A DNA stretch of 64,000 nucleotides, taken from assembly GCA_934646815.1 (NCBI GenBank), contig CAKUEW010000002.1, forward strand, positions 186,001-250,000, given 5' to 3'. Of the stretch, positions 25,641-33,958 are shown piece after piece. Each line of letters starts with the position of its first letter. Positions within the stretch are counted from its first letter, which is position 1. A program made the translations under genes and the position numbers. Under the pieces are notes generated by a model. That model was not told the DNA's origin. It did no database searches and was given only the letters and a program-made list of their open reading frames with translations. This DNA comes from an uncultured Collinsella sp. (lineage in GTDB: Bacteria; Actinomycetota; Coriobacteriia; Coriobacteriales; Coriobacteriaceae).

Positions 25641-27402
25641 ACCGCTTGCCGCCGTGGCTGTTGCGCCAAATCTCGCGCCCCAGCATTAGAGCCAGCACCA
25701 GCGCACACACGTAGCCACAAAAGCCGATGACCGGAATACCAAAAACAACCGGCTCGATGCGTGCGTAATACACCACCGACGAGCCAATAAACAAACCGGC
25801 GATAACAATGGCCATCGACATGCGGTCGACGATGCCACCCACCTGGCGCAGCGCCTTATCGCTGCTCATGAGCTGCAGGTTCAGCTTGAGCTGCCCGCGC
25901 GTAAGCATACGAGACGCCAGCCCCAAATATTCCGCCGCCTCGAGCGAACCCTTCGCCGCGCGATAGCTGCTCGCCGCAAAGTCGCGACCCATCTCGCGCA
26001 CGCGCGCGTAAGTGCTCTTCTCGTTTTTTATGTGCGCCTGGATAATCTGAATCATATTGACATCGGGCATGTACTCGGTCAGCAGACCCTCGAGCGTTAC
26101 CATGCCGCGCGCGAACATCGTCACCACGCTCGGCAGTTCAACATCGTTTTTGCGCGCTAGGCTTACCAGCGAAGTCAAAAACTCGCCGATATCCAAGTCC
26201 TTAAGATCCAGTCCCGCAAAGTCCGCCACAATAAAATCCAGATCGGACAAGAACGCCGAGTGGTCGAGCTCGGCCGAATCGCCGCGCGTCACGGCAAAGC
26301 GCATAAGCGAGTCCTTGAGTTTTGGCACGTCGCCCTCGGCCACGGCAAAAATCATGTCCTTGACGATGCCGCGGTCATGGCTCGACATGCGCCCGACCAT
26401 GCCCAGATCGATAAAGTAGACAACCCCATCCTTAAGAATGATGTTCCCCGCGTGCGGGTCAGCGTGGAAAAAGCCGTCATCGAGCACCTGCGTCGAGTAG
26501 TCCTCGACAATCGCAGCGCCGATCTTTTCCAGGTCATAGCCCTCGGCCACCAGGCGCTCGGGGTCAGCAATCGAAATGCCGTCGACGTAATCCATGACCA
26601 CCACATGCTCGGTGCAAAGGTCCAGATAGGACTTGGGACACGTCACACCATGCACGCTTTTATGGAACTCATAGAAATCGTTGAGGTTTTTGGCCTCGGC
26701 CAAAAAGTTGGTCTCCTCGCGAAACGAGGTCCAAAGTTCCTCGACCACGCCATGCAGGTCGACGAACTGATCGGTGTTGACGAACTTGGAAACGATGCGC
26801 ACCACCGAGCGAATAATGTCGATATCCTGCGCCATGACCTGCTGCGCGCCGGGACGCTGCACCTTAACGGCCACGTCCTCGCCCGTCACCAGGCGGGCAC
26901 GGTGAACCTGCGCGAGAGAAGCGCTACCAAGCGGATTGGGGTCGATCGCATCGAACATCTCCCCCAGGCGCTGGCCGTATTCCTCTTCTAGACAGCGGAG
27001 CACCACCTCATACGGCACCGGCTCTACGTCGGAACGCAGGCGACGCAGCTCGTCGCAAAAGCGCTGCGGCAAAATCTCGGAGCGGTTGGCCAGAATCTGC
27101 CCCATCTTAACGAACATAGGGCCGAGCTCTTCGAGCAGGCGGCGCAGGCGAACCGGCGTGAGGTTGTCCCACACACGGTACTTTTTGATCAGGCGAACGA
27201 TCTGCCCGATGCGCTCGCGGCGGCCCGCCGGCGTAAGCTGGTATTCGTCGTCCGGCGCCATCGCGTCGGGCTCCTCGGGCACCATGTCGACGGCGCGCGG
27301 CTTCTTGCGAGCGCCCGAGACGGCGGCCTCGACCTCGTCGACAACCGCCGCCTCGTCACCCAAGGGATCTAGATTGTTGTAATCGCTGGTGGAATCTGCC
27401 AT
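25639..27402 (-). CDS. ABC1/AarF/UbiB-family atypical kinase
   Basis: 587 residues. Members are protein-kinase-like ATPases linked to isoprenoid-quinone metabolism; in quinone-poor anaerobes the role is unclear. The family's KxGQ signature is GPMFVKMGQILANR (about 94-107). The A-rich loop is GSASLAQVH, the ATP lysine VAVKVQRPG, the catalytic loop HADPHAGNI and the metal site FIDLGMVG. Two membrane spans lie at the C-terminus (about 530-575). The first ~70 residues are acidic and disordered. It begins eight bases after the stop of the preceding helical protein gene, so the two form an operon. Confidence 0.92.
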   Translation of the reverse strand: MADSTSDYNNLDPLGDEAAVVDEVEAAVSGARKKPRAVDMVPEEPDAMAPDDEYQLTPAGRRERIGQIVRLIKKYRVWDNLTPVRLRRLLEELGPMFVKMGQILANRSEILPQRFCDELRRLRSDVEPVPYEVVLRCLEEEYGQRLGEMFDAIDPNPLGSASLAQVHRARLVTGEDVAVKVQRPGAQQVMAQDIDIIRSVVRIVSKFVNTDQFVDLHGVVEELWTSFREETNFLAEAKNLNDFYEFHKSVHGVTCPKSYLDLCTEHVVVMDYVDGISIADPERLVAEGYDLEKIGAAIVEDYSTQVLDDGFFHADPHAGNIILKDGVVYFIDLGMVGRMSSHDRGIVKDMIFAVAEGDVPKLKDSLMRFAVTRGDSAELDHSAFLSDLDFIVADFAGLDLKDLDIGEFLTSLVSLARKNDVELPSVVTMFARGMVTLEGLLTEYMPDVNMIQIIQAHIKNEKSTYARVREMGRDFAASSYRAAKGSLEAAEYLGLASRMLTRGQLKLNLQLMSSDKALRQVGGIVDRMSMAIVIAGLFIGSSVVYYARIEPVVFGIPVIGFCGYVCALVLALMLGREIWRNSHGGKR

Positions 27403-27410
27403 CTGTGCTG

Positions 27411-27827
27411 CTACTCGGCCTCTTCGGCGTCCTCTTCATCGTCGGGCTCAACGGACTCGACGGGCACCGAGGTCACGTTGTCCTCGACCGAATCGACAAT
27501 ATCGCGCACATGGGCCAGGAAGGCCGTGCGCTCGGGAGCGGTCATAACGCGAACGCGGGCAAGGATGAGCTCGTCAAGCACACGCTGTGCTGCGGTCTCG
27601 CCCTGCATGCCCAGGCGCTCGCTGAGGTCGGAAATGGTACCGCCGGCCTGCTCAAACATGTCGGACACGCTGCGGGCAATATCGGGGGTAGCGGAATCCT
27701 TGCGGACCTGCTCGCCCTTGGTGTTGAGGTCGTCGAGGACCTTCTTGCCGCCCTCGACGGCAACGGCAGCGGCGCCAAAGCCCACGTTGATGGCACCGTT
27801 AACAAGCTGATCGAATTTCATAACCAT
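27411..27827 (-). CDS. phasin-like helical protein, operon partner of the ABC1 kinase
   Basis: 138 residues, mostly amphipathic helix with an acidic tail (EPDDEEDAEEAE). The N-terminal MVMKFDQLVNGAINVGFGAAAVAVEGGKKVLDDLNTKGE region and overall layout recall phasin-like and PhaF-type proteins, but similarity is weak. GGAG lies six bases before the ATG at 27827; the ATG two codons later is an alternative. Its tight link to the kinase suggests a shared role, possibly as regulator or membrane partner. Confidence 0.7.
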   Translation of the reverse strand: MVMKFDQLVNGAINVGFGAAAVAVEGGKKVLDDLNTKGEQVRKDSATPDIARSVSDMFEQAGGTISDLSERLGMQGETAAQRVLDELILARVRVMTAPERTAFLAHVRDIVDSVEDNVTSVPVESVEPDDEEDAEEAE

Positions 27828-27919
27828 GGTTGTCTCCAATCACGAACAACTGCATTTGCGTTCTTGTACCCAAGATTGGGCGAACGACACAAAATCGTTT
27901 TGCCGCCGAGATAGAAACC

Positions 27920-27956
27920 GAGCGGGACAAAGCCTTTGACGGCGTTTGCCCCGCTC
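27920..27956 (-). terminator. hairpin after the C69 dipeptidase gene
   Basis: Minus-strand stem GAGCGGG-CAAA / TTTG-CCCGCTC followed by GGTTTCT, 20 bases after the stop. The T tract is weak. Confidence 0.6.
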
Positions 27957-27975
27957 GCTCATTGCAAGGTGGTCT

Positions 27976-29499
27976 TTACCTGATGTTGTCGTTCATCGCG
28001 AAGGAGTTCTTCATGGCACAGCTCGTGGTGTAGAGCACCTTGCCCAGCAGGGCGTCGGTCTCCACGCGCACGAGCTCGGCGAAGGCCTCGTTGGCGCGCG
28101 CGAGCTCGGCAGAAACCTCGGCCTCGGGCAGTGCGGCCACGACAGCGTCAACGTCGTGAATCTGCTTGTGGCCCATGCCGCCGACCTTCTCCTGGTAGTC
28201 CTCGACCGCACGACCGCACTCGTGGAAGCGCACGTCGGCCAGGGCGCCGATCAGGCGGTTTGCCCAGTAGAAGTTCTCGGAAGTCACACGAGCCTGCGTG
28301 TCGGCGTAGTACTCGGGCATGGTCTCGACGTTGGCATACAGCGGCACCAGTGCGTTAAACGAGTTGGAGCCAAAAGCCATCCACTGCACGGCGCGGTAGG
28401 CCGGCTCGGCATAGGGACGCAGCTGCAGCACGGCGAGCTGACTGTTACGGTTGATGCCGATGGGGCGATAGGCACCGCGCGTGGCGGGCGTGCCCTTGCT
28501 GCCGTAGCAGTCGTACTCGGTGCCCTGGTAGTGGCTGGAGAGCACGTACTTAATGTCCTCGATGGTCACCTTGCGCTCGGGCACGCGGCTCCAGGGGATG
28601 TCATCGCTCTCGGGCGTGTAGTCGGCCTCGGGACCGTCCCACACGTCGCTGGGGTTGAGGCAGCGCTGCATGTACCAGGCGCGCGGCGTGTTATAGACGT
28701 GGTCGCTGTCGCTGTGCGAGCCAAAGGCCTCGCGCGGGTTGAAGACCGCTGCCGGGCCGTCGCCGTCGACGCCCAAGGTCAGGTCCAGATGCCATTCGGC
28801 CATCCAGGAGCGCAGGTCGGCAGAGCACATGTGGTCTGCCTGGGCGCCCTCAGCGTCGTCCAGATCAAAGCTGTCGATGCCCAGCTGGTTAGGCATGGTC
28901 ACGTAGGCGTCGTCGGGCACGCGCTTGGCGATCCAGTGATGACCGCCGATGGTCTCGAGCCACCAAATCTCGTCGATGTCGCTAAAGGCAATGCCGTTGT
29001 TCTCGTAGGTGCCATAGCGCTCGAGCAGGTCACCCAGGATACGGACACCATCGCGAGCAGACTTGGCGTATGGCAGCACCAGCGTCACCATGTCCTCCTC
29101 GCCAAGGCCGCCGGGCTGCGCCGGCACGTAGCCGTCCTCGCCCTCGTTGCCCTTGGCGGGCACATAGTCCACGAGCGGATCGGCGCCGCGTACGCGCTCG
29201 TTAGTGGTGAGTGTCTCGGTGGCGGACATGCCCACGTTAAGCTCGTTGAAACCGGCTTCGGCCCAGATGCCGTGACCGGGGATAACGTCGGGGACGCTCG
29301 TATAGCGCATGGGGTTATCGGGCAGCTCGATGGTTAGGTGGCTCAGGACGCTCGTGTACACACGCGGCTGTTCGTCGGGATGCACCACGCGCATGCGCTT
29401 GGGCTCAAACACCCCGTTGGACGAGTCCTCGTTACGCGCGACCAGGGTCGATCCATCGTAGCTCGCGTTCTTTCCGACCAGAATCGTTGTGCACGGCAT
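27976..29499 (-). CDS. C69-family dipeptidase
   Basis: 507 residues. N-terminal-nucleophile peptidase family of Lactobacillus PepD; cleaves dipeptides, and related members act on other amides. The start MPCTTILVGKNASYDGST is chosen because AAGGAGG lies six bases before it, while the ATG two codons earlier overlaps that site. This places the presumed nucleophile Cys at position 3, as expected for a residue exposed by removal of one or two residues. VARNEDSSNG, RRxYGTYE-like and HDVDAVV blocks follow. No signal peptide, so cytoplasmic. Monocistronic. Confidence 0.92.
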   Translation of the reverse strand: MPCTTILVGKNASYDGSTLVARNEDSSNGVFEPKRMRVVHPDEQPRVYTSVLSHLTIELPDNPMRYTSVPDVIPGHGIWAEAGFNELNVGMSATETLTTNERVRGADPLVDYVPAKGNEGEDGYVPAQPGGLGEEDMVTLVLPYAKSARDGVRILGDLLERYGTYENNGIAFSDIDEIWWLETIGGHHWIAKRVPDDAYVTMPNQLGIDSFDLDDAEGAQADHMCSADLRSWMAEWHLDLTLGVDGDGPAAVFNPREAFGSHSDSDHVYNTPRAWYMQRCLNPSDVWDGPEADYTPESDDIPWSRVPERKVTIEDIKYVLSSHYQGTEYDCYGSKGTPATRGAYRPIGINRNSQLAVLQLRPYAEPAYRAVQWMAFGSNSFNALVPLYANVETMPEYYADTQARVTSENFYWANRLIGALADVRFHECGRAVEDYQEKVGGMGHKQIHDVDAVVAALPEAEVSAELARANEAFAELVRVETDALLGKVLYTTSCAMKNSFAMNDNIR

Positions 29500-29615
29500 G
29501 CGCATCCTCCTTGAGCGAAGAAATCAAACGGCAACAGTGTATCGCTTTGGCGCAAAAAGGGTGAAACCATGGCCGCCGAGACTCCCTCGCGACCCCCTTA
29601 CGACCCCTTCGCAAC

Positions 29616-29853
29616 CCCCGTGGTCAAAAAAGGCCAAATATGAGTACTGTCACCAAATTAGTAACAGCAATTTCCAACGGTTCAAGCATCAGAAATCCCC
29701 ACTTGTCCAACATTGAGACAGAGAAATTCCACATAGGTCCAATAAAAATGGTTCCCTAACGATATTAAATACCATTAGGTAACCAAAACAAGCGAAAAGA
29801 AATGTAACTGACCCGGCAACAGTACTCATATTTGCCATTTTTTGACCACGGGG
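29616..29853. repeat. long inverted repeat with an AT-rich 168-base interior
   Basis: Arms at 29616-29650 and 29819-29853 match at 33 of 35 positions (CCCCGTGGTCAAAAAA... to ...GAGTACTGT). The interior is distinctly AT-rich and holds a smaller hairpin at about 29749-29783 (GGTTCCCTAA / TTAGGTAACC). No open frame of note is inside. It looks like a miniature inverted-repeat element or a structured RNA between the dipeptidase and folD genes. Confidence 0.75.
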
Positions 29854-29886
29854 CATACAACCAGCCCCCTAGACAAGCCCAAAAGC

Positions 29887-30741
29887 CTATTTCGAAGCGC
29901 GTTCGGCCGCTTCAATCACGTGTTTGGCGAGAATCGCCGTCGTCACCGCGCCCACGCCACCCGGTACGGGGGTGATGGCGCCAACAATCGGCTCCACGGC
30001 ATCAAAGTCGACGTCGCCCACCAGCTTACCGGCATCCTCATCCCAGTTAATACCCACATCGATGACCGTCTGGCCCTCGCGCACCGCATCCGAGCCAATC
30101 GTGCGGGCACGTCCGACCGCGGCAACCACAATATCGGCCGCACGACACTCGGCAGCAAGATCGCGCGTGTGCGTGTGGCATGTCGTCACCGTGGCGTTGC
30201 GTGACGTAAGCATAGCGGCAACGGGACGCCCGATTACCAACGATCGGCCAACAACCGCAACCTTGGCGCCATCCAGCTCCACGCCATAGTGGTCCAGAAT
30301 CGCCAGCACAGCCTCTGCCGTGCAGGGGGCAAAGCCATCGCCACGCCCCGAAAGCGCAGTAAGCAGCGAGGCCGGCGTCATGGAGTCAACGTCCTTGGTG
30401 GGATCGAGCGCCGCGGCGACCACGCTCTCGTCAAGCCCGGCAGGCAGCGGGCGGAACATGAGGCAGCCATGGACAGCCGAATCAGCATTAATGCCCTCGA
30501 TGGCAGCCAACAAGTCATCCTGCGAAACGTCGGCAGGCAGCAGAACACGACGTGCCTCAATGCCCACCTTTTCGCAGCGCTTGAGGGCACCGCGCTCGTA
30601 GGACAGGTCGTCCTCGCGCTCGCCCACGCGCACGATAGCAAGCGTCGGCACAACGCCCCGCTCGCGCAGGGCCGCACAGCGAATGGCGAGCTCCTCAGTC
30701 AAGGCACGGGCAACGGGAGCGCCCTTAAGTAGTTCCGCCAT
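29887..30741 (-). CDS. folD: methylene-tetrahydrofolate dehydrogenase FolD, apparently lacking cyclohydrolase residues
   Basis: 284 residues. FolD normally oxidises methylene-THF to methenyl-THF and hydrolyses that to formyl-THF. Ungapped alignment of SYERGALKRCEKVG with E. coli IYVASKRKACEEVG puts Ala52 at the essential Lys56. HGCLMFRPLPAG puts Phe96 at Gln98. The third key residue is kept (Asp119 in TKDVDS). NADP-site blocks VVGRSLVIGRPVA and VIDVGIN and the end ITPVPGGVGAVTTA are intact. So dehydrogenase activity is expected and cyclohydrolase activity is not. ATG lies two bases after the fchA stop, with GAGGGG inside the fchA end. Confidence 0.93.
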   Translation of the reverse strand: MAELLKGAPVARALTEELAIRCAALRERGVVPTLAIVRVGEREDDLSYERGALKRCEKVGIEARRVLLPADVSQDDLLAAIEGINADSAVHGCLMFRPLPAGLDESVVAAALDPTKDVDSMTPASLLTALSGRGDGFAPCTAEAVLAILDHYGVELDGAKVAVVGRSLVIGRPVAAMLTSRNATVTTCHTHTRDLAAECRAADIVVAAVGRARTIGSDAVREGQTVIDVGINWDEDAGKLVGDVDFDAVEPIVGAITPVPGGVGAVTTAILAKHVIEAAERASK

Positions 30742-30743
30742 GG

Positions 30744-31376
30744 CTATCCCCTCTTCCTTGCGGCGTCGGCGGCGCGGCGCGCCAGCGCGTCCGCACGCGG
30801 CAGCCACGTATCGAGCAGCTCATCGCAGGCGGCCTCGAGTTCCTCGGCACGTGCACGGTCCTTCATAGATGTGGTGTTTGCGAACAGCGTCAAGCTTGCG
30901 CCCTGCATGGCGGCGCGACAGAACACGGCACCGCATGCCACATCGGACAGTAGCTGGCGCGAGCCCTTGTCTGCCATGTCCTCGAGCAGCGCCAACGCAC
31001 GGCCGCACGCATCCATAATGCGATACGGCGGCATGGCGGCCACGTGCAATGCATCCTGAACCGCCGCGGCGCGAGACGGATCCTCACGCGGAATCCCGTA
31101 CGCCGCCGACACCTGCCCATAGGCGCGAACGTCCTCGGCGACCAGGCCAACAAGCTCCTGAGCCAACTCGTCTGCCTGGGCAAACGCGCGCGTCAGGTCG
31201 TCTGCGCGATCGGCAAGCGCGGGATTCGTCGCACCGTAGCGGGCAACCATTCCGCACAGCGAGGCCCCCAGAGCGCCCACAAACGCGCTCGCACTACCGC
31301 CGCCGGGAACGGGCTCGCGCGCGGCCAGCGCCTCGGCAAACTCGCGACAGGTCTTGTCCATCATCTCTTGACTCAT
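30744..31376 (-). CDS. fchA: methenyl-tetrahydrofolate cyclohydrolase, FchA/FTCD-C family
   Basis: 210 residues of the cyclodeaminase/cyclohydrolase family (all-helical, folate-binding; also the C-terminal half of FTCD). PVPGGGSASAFVGALGASL near the N-terminus and LSDVACGAVFCRAAMQGA near residue 150 carry the family Gly-rich loop and the conserved Asp. The start MSQEMMDK has AGAGGTG five bases upstream. It is translationally coupled to folD. With FolD's cyclohydrolase residues missing, this protein likely performs that step. A histidine-degradation (cyclodeaminase) role is less likely without hut genes nearby. Confidence 0.88.
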   Translation of the reverse strand: MSQEMMDKTCREFAEALAAREPVPGGGSASAFVGALGASLCGMVARYGATNPALADRADDLTRAFAQADELAQELVGLVAEDVRAYGQVSAAYGIPREDPSRAAAVQDALHVAAMPPYRIMDACGRALALLEDMADKGSRQLLSDVACGAVFCRAAMQGASLTLFANTTSMKDRARAEELEAACDELLDTWLPRADALARRAADAARKRG

Positions 31377-31437
31377 CCAAACACCTCTGCCTGGCGCGTC
31401 GGCCACCAAGGGCCCGGCCGCGCCGTAATAAAAATGG

Positions 31438-31471
31438 GACAACGACGCCAGGAAGCGGTTGTCCCATTCAT
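31438..31471. repeat. GGGACAAC palindrome upstream of fchA
   Basis: ATGGGACAACG and CGGTTGTCCCAT face each other around about 13 bases, 60 bases upstream of fchA. The ends resemble those of the 12893-13000 element. It may be an operator, a terminator for the region, or another dispersed palindrome. Confidence 0.5.
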
Positions 31472-31565
31472 CGGTTTTGTTGAAGCCAAGTCTAGCCCAT
31501 AAGGCCCAGGCTGTCAGGAGCTCCAGCTATCGGCGTTTCCGATTGCCGGCTATAGGCACGGCCGC

Positions 31566-32423
31566 CTAGTCCACCTGGAATGTCGGCAACAGCGTGTCGA
31601 TAATCTTGGAGCCCATGTCGCGGTTCGCGGTCGAGTATTCCAAGTGCGCTGTAGCAATCGTCGAGTCCGTAACGATTGTCTTTTCATAAATAATCGTGTC
31701 ACCATCGCGCCACGAGATTACGTACCAGTTGTCGCCCTCCGCGGTATAGAGGTCAGTCTTGCCCGAGGTGTCTTTGTCGCCGAGCATCTCGCTCGCGGTT
31801 TCATCGTTAACGTTGACGTAGCCAAACAGGCTGATCACAAAGCCCGTCTCCGAATCCTTATACCTAGTGCCGCTGCTGCTGGGAGTATCCTCAATCTCAA
31901 AGCGATTGGGGATCGACATGCTATAAGGGTGAAGGTCGTTCGTGTACGTATGCACATCGGTCAGGTAGTCATCCGAATCGCCCGAGCCATAGTATTCCGA
32001 CTCGTCCTCGGGAACAGCCTCGTCATCGGACGTAGAGGACTCTTTGGACTTAACCTTGTCGCTCTTTTTAGCCGAAGAATCGTTCTCGTCCGATGACCCG
32101 GTATCGACGACCGAAATCTGCGTGTCCGAGTCGTTCGAACTGTTGAACACCGTAAGCGCAAGGACCGTTCCGCAGCCAATAAGCGCCACGGCTGCGCATG
32201 CCAGCGTAACGATAATCGGCACCTTGCTCTTGGGCTTTTGAGGAGTGGGCGCGACCGGCGGCATCGACTGGGTCAGGCCCGGACCTACTGTGGGCGCAGG
32301 GCCCGGCTCGGCATTACCCGCACCCGCGGGCACCGGCGCAGAGCCACCTGCAAGCGAAGCACCGCAATGCGTGCAAAACGTCGACCCATCGGGAACCTGC
32401 TGTCCGCATTTATGACAGAACAT
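31566..32423 (-). CDS. zinc-ribbon membrane protein with extracytoplasmic domain
   Basis: 285 residues. N-terminal zinc ribbon (CHKCGQQVPDGSTFCTHCG, C3, C6, C17, C20), a Pro-rich linker, one span (VPIIVTLACAAVALIGCGTVLALTV, about 68-92), a Ser/Asp/Lys-rich stalk, then a ~130-residue folded domain beginning about residue 160 (YTNDLHPYSMSIPNRFEI). The layout matches other zinc-ribbon/one-span proteins in this window (47554-49572). AAAGG precedes the ATG. Likely a cell-envelope protein; function unknown. Confidence 0.8.
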   Translation of the reverse strand: MFCHKCGQQVPDGSTFCTHCGASLAGGSAPVPAGAGNAEPGPAPTVGPGLTQSMPPVAPTPQKPKSKVPIIVTLACAAVALIGCGTVLALTVFNSSNDSDTQISVVDTGSSDENDSSAKKSDKVKSKESSTSDDEAVPEDESEYYGSGDSDDYLTDVHTYTNDLHPYSMSIPNRFEIEDTPSSSGTRYKDSETGFVISLFGYVNVNDETASEMLGDKDTSGKTDLYTAEGDNWYVISWRDGDTIIYEKTIVTDSTIATAHLEYSTANRDMGSKIIDTLLPTFQVD

Positions 32424-32833
32424 CGTTCGACCTTTCGTGGTTTACCTTTTGTCACAGCCAAGTCTATACGCCCCAAACCAAGGCACTGCTGCGCAACATG
32501 AAATAGCCGGCGGCAACACGCAGCACCCCAGACGACCGGCGTCCAAAACATGGGACACATGGCCCACCTTTCGAGACTCCCCGGCAGCACAAACTGGGGC
32601 ATACAAGGCGCCGCACACGTCCGCGCACGCACCCCATTAAACGAACGGGTGCCCAACCCCGGGGAGGGTCGAGAACATCGGCCCTCCCCCTCTTTTGCGT
32701 CCGAACATATTGCCACTTAACGGCGCAAATCCGGCACCCAGAATGGGACACATGGCCCACCCGAACGGGCCGTCCGCGCGTACAGTAAAGACAGGTAATC
32801 CATGGGCGGTTACAGATCGAGGAGGACACGACC
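32424..32833. other. divergent intergenic region with duplicated 19-mer
   Basis: 410 bases between two divergent envelope genes. ATGGGACACATGGCCCACC occurs at 32550-32568 and again at 32743-32761, a semi-palindromic site that could be an operator. A GC-rich hairpin with a TCTTTT tail lies between them at 32661-32695. No convincing open frame is present. Confidence 0.6.
32661..32695 (+). terminator. terminator-like hairpin in the leader region
   Basis: GGGGAGGG / CCCTCCCC stem with a 13-base loop and TCTTTT tail, but with no annotated gene before it on the plus strand. It could end a small RNA or attenuate transcription into the lipoprotein gene. Confidence 0.5.
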
Positions 32834-33427
32834 ATGAAAAAGAAGGCCTTTGCGATTCTCACCCTCTGCATAAGCCTCTTTGCCGCAGTTGCCCTGGTAG
32901 GCTGCGGTGGCAGCGGCGGCGCTACCGGCAGCGGCGGTGGCGGCGGAGCAGAAAAGCCAGCCGTGGATATGAGGACCGACTTCATTTGGTTTAAGGTCGA
33001 GGTTCCCGAGGGCGTCGAGATCACCGACGTCGCTGGCGATACCGCCGACAGGGCCCAGTTTAAGTTCACCGAAAGCGAGCACGCCAGCGATCGCTTCATC
33101 CCCGTCTTCGACCCCGACAAGAACGCCGATGAGCTGTTCGACTACGAGGCCAAATGGAATGCCAGCTTTGAGTGGACCGAGAACGATCCCGTCAAGTACA
33201 ACGGCAAGACCTGGCGCAACGCTTCCTACACTCATTCGGGCGGCGTGACGACCGAGTACTTCACCGAGGCGGGCGGCGGCAGTGTGTACGTGCGTATCGA
33301 CAACGTCGAGGAGCACAAAGACGCCGTCGAGACCATGATGAAGTCCCTAGAATTTGCCGATGACATCGCCGAGGCCAAGACCGAGGCCATGGACGTCAAG
33401 CTCGACGATATCGAGATCAAGCGCTAA
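32834..33427 (+). CDS. putative lipoprotein
   Basis: 197 residues. Lipoprotein signal MKKKAFAILTLCISLFAAVA with lipobox LVGC (Cys24), then a Gly/Ser linker and a ~150-residue soluble domain (FIWFKVEVPEGVEITDV...). GAGGAGG precedes the ATG. Expected to be lipid-anchored on the outer face of the membrane. No family recognised. Two hairpins, the second a good terminator, follow. Confidence 0.82.
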   Translation: MKKKAFAILTLCISLFAAVALVGCGGSGGATGSGGGGGAEKPAVDMRTDFIWFKVEVPEGVEITDVAGDTADRAQFKFTESEHASDRFIPVFDPDKNADELFDYEAKWNASFEWTENDPVKYNGKTWRNASYTHSGGVTTEYFTEAGGGSVYVRIDNVEEHKDAVETMMKSLEFADDIAEAKTEAMDVKLDDIEIKR

Positions 33428-33463
33428 AGCTCAACGGCTCGCAGCAGCGCCGTTTTAGCTCAG

Positions 33464-33503
33464 CCGAGATGCGAGGTGCGACTCCTCGCATCCCGGTTTT
33501 TTG
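33464..33503 (+). terminator. rho-independent terminator after the lipoprotein gene
   Basis: Stem CCGAGATGCGAGG / CTCGCATCCCGG with TTTTTT tail; a smaller ACGGC/GCCGT hairpin lies just before it at 33433-33456. Confidence 0.85.
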
Positions 33504-33520
33504 TGCGCAAAAACACCCGA

Positions 33521-33790
33521 TCACATCGCCATGTTGAGCACGTTGACGAATTCCTGCGCTTTCGCGCGGCTGCTCAGGCTAAAGACACAGGCGGTCAACA
33601 GTCGGTTGCGCAGGAATACGTCACGGCCTTTGATCCTGTTAACGCCCGTGATGTCCTTAAGGTAAACGATCTCGGTGTGTTTGCCACCGAGAGCCCCCTT
33701 CTTGAGCACCTCGATACGGTTGGGGTAAATCTTGACGTCCTTAAACCTGCCCGAACCTTTGTCCTGGAACAGCAAGGTGTTGTTGTCCAT
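33521..33790 (-). CDS. small PH-like domain protein
   Basis: About 89 residues from MDNNTLLFQDKGSGRFKDV. The pattern of beta strands followed by a C-terminal helix (KAQEFVNVLNMAM) is that of a small bacterial PH-like domain. This start has GGAAGTG six bases upstream; upstream in-frame ATG and GTG codons (to 33835) lack a site but cannot be excluded. Convergent with the lipoprotein gene. Function unknown. Confidence 0.6.
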   Translation of the reverse strand: MDNNTLLFQDKGSGRFKDVKIYPNRIEVLKKGALGGKHTEIVYLKDITGVNRIKGRDVFLRNRLLTACVFSLSSRAKAQEFVNVLNMAM

Positions 33791-33958
33791 ACGCGTCACT
33801 TCCATGGGGTTCGCTAAAACTGCCTCTATGGTCACATTTTAGTCACTTCAGGAATCCCGTGCGAAGGCGCCAAACAGCACAGTAATTCATGTCCGTGCGA
33901 GGCTTTAAACTAAATGCAATAAAGATGCATTCCACAAGAGGAAAGTGGGGCGATATTA

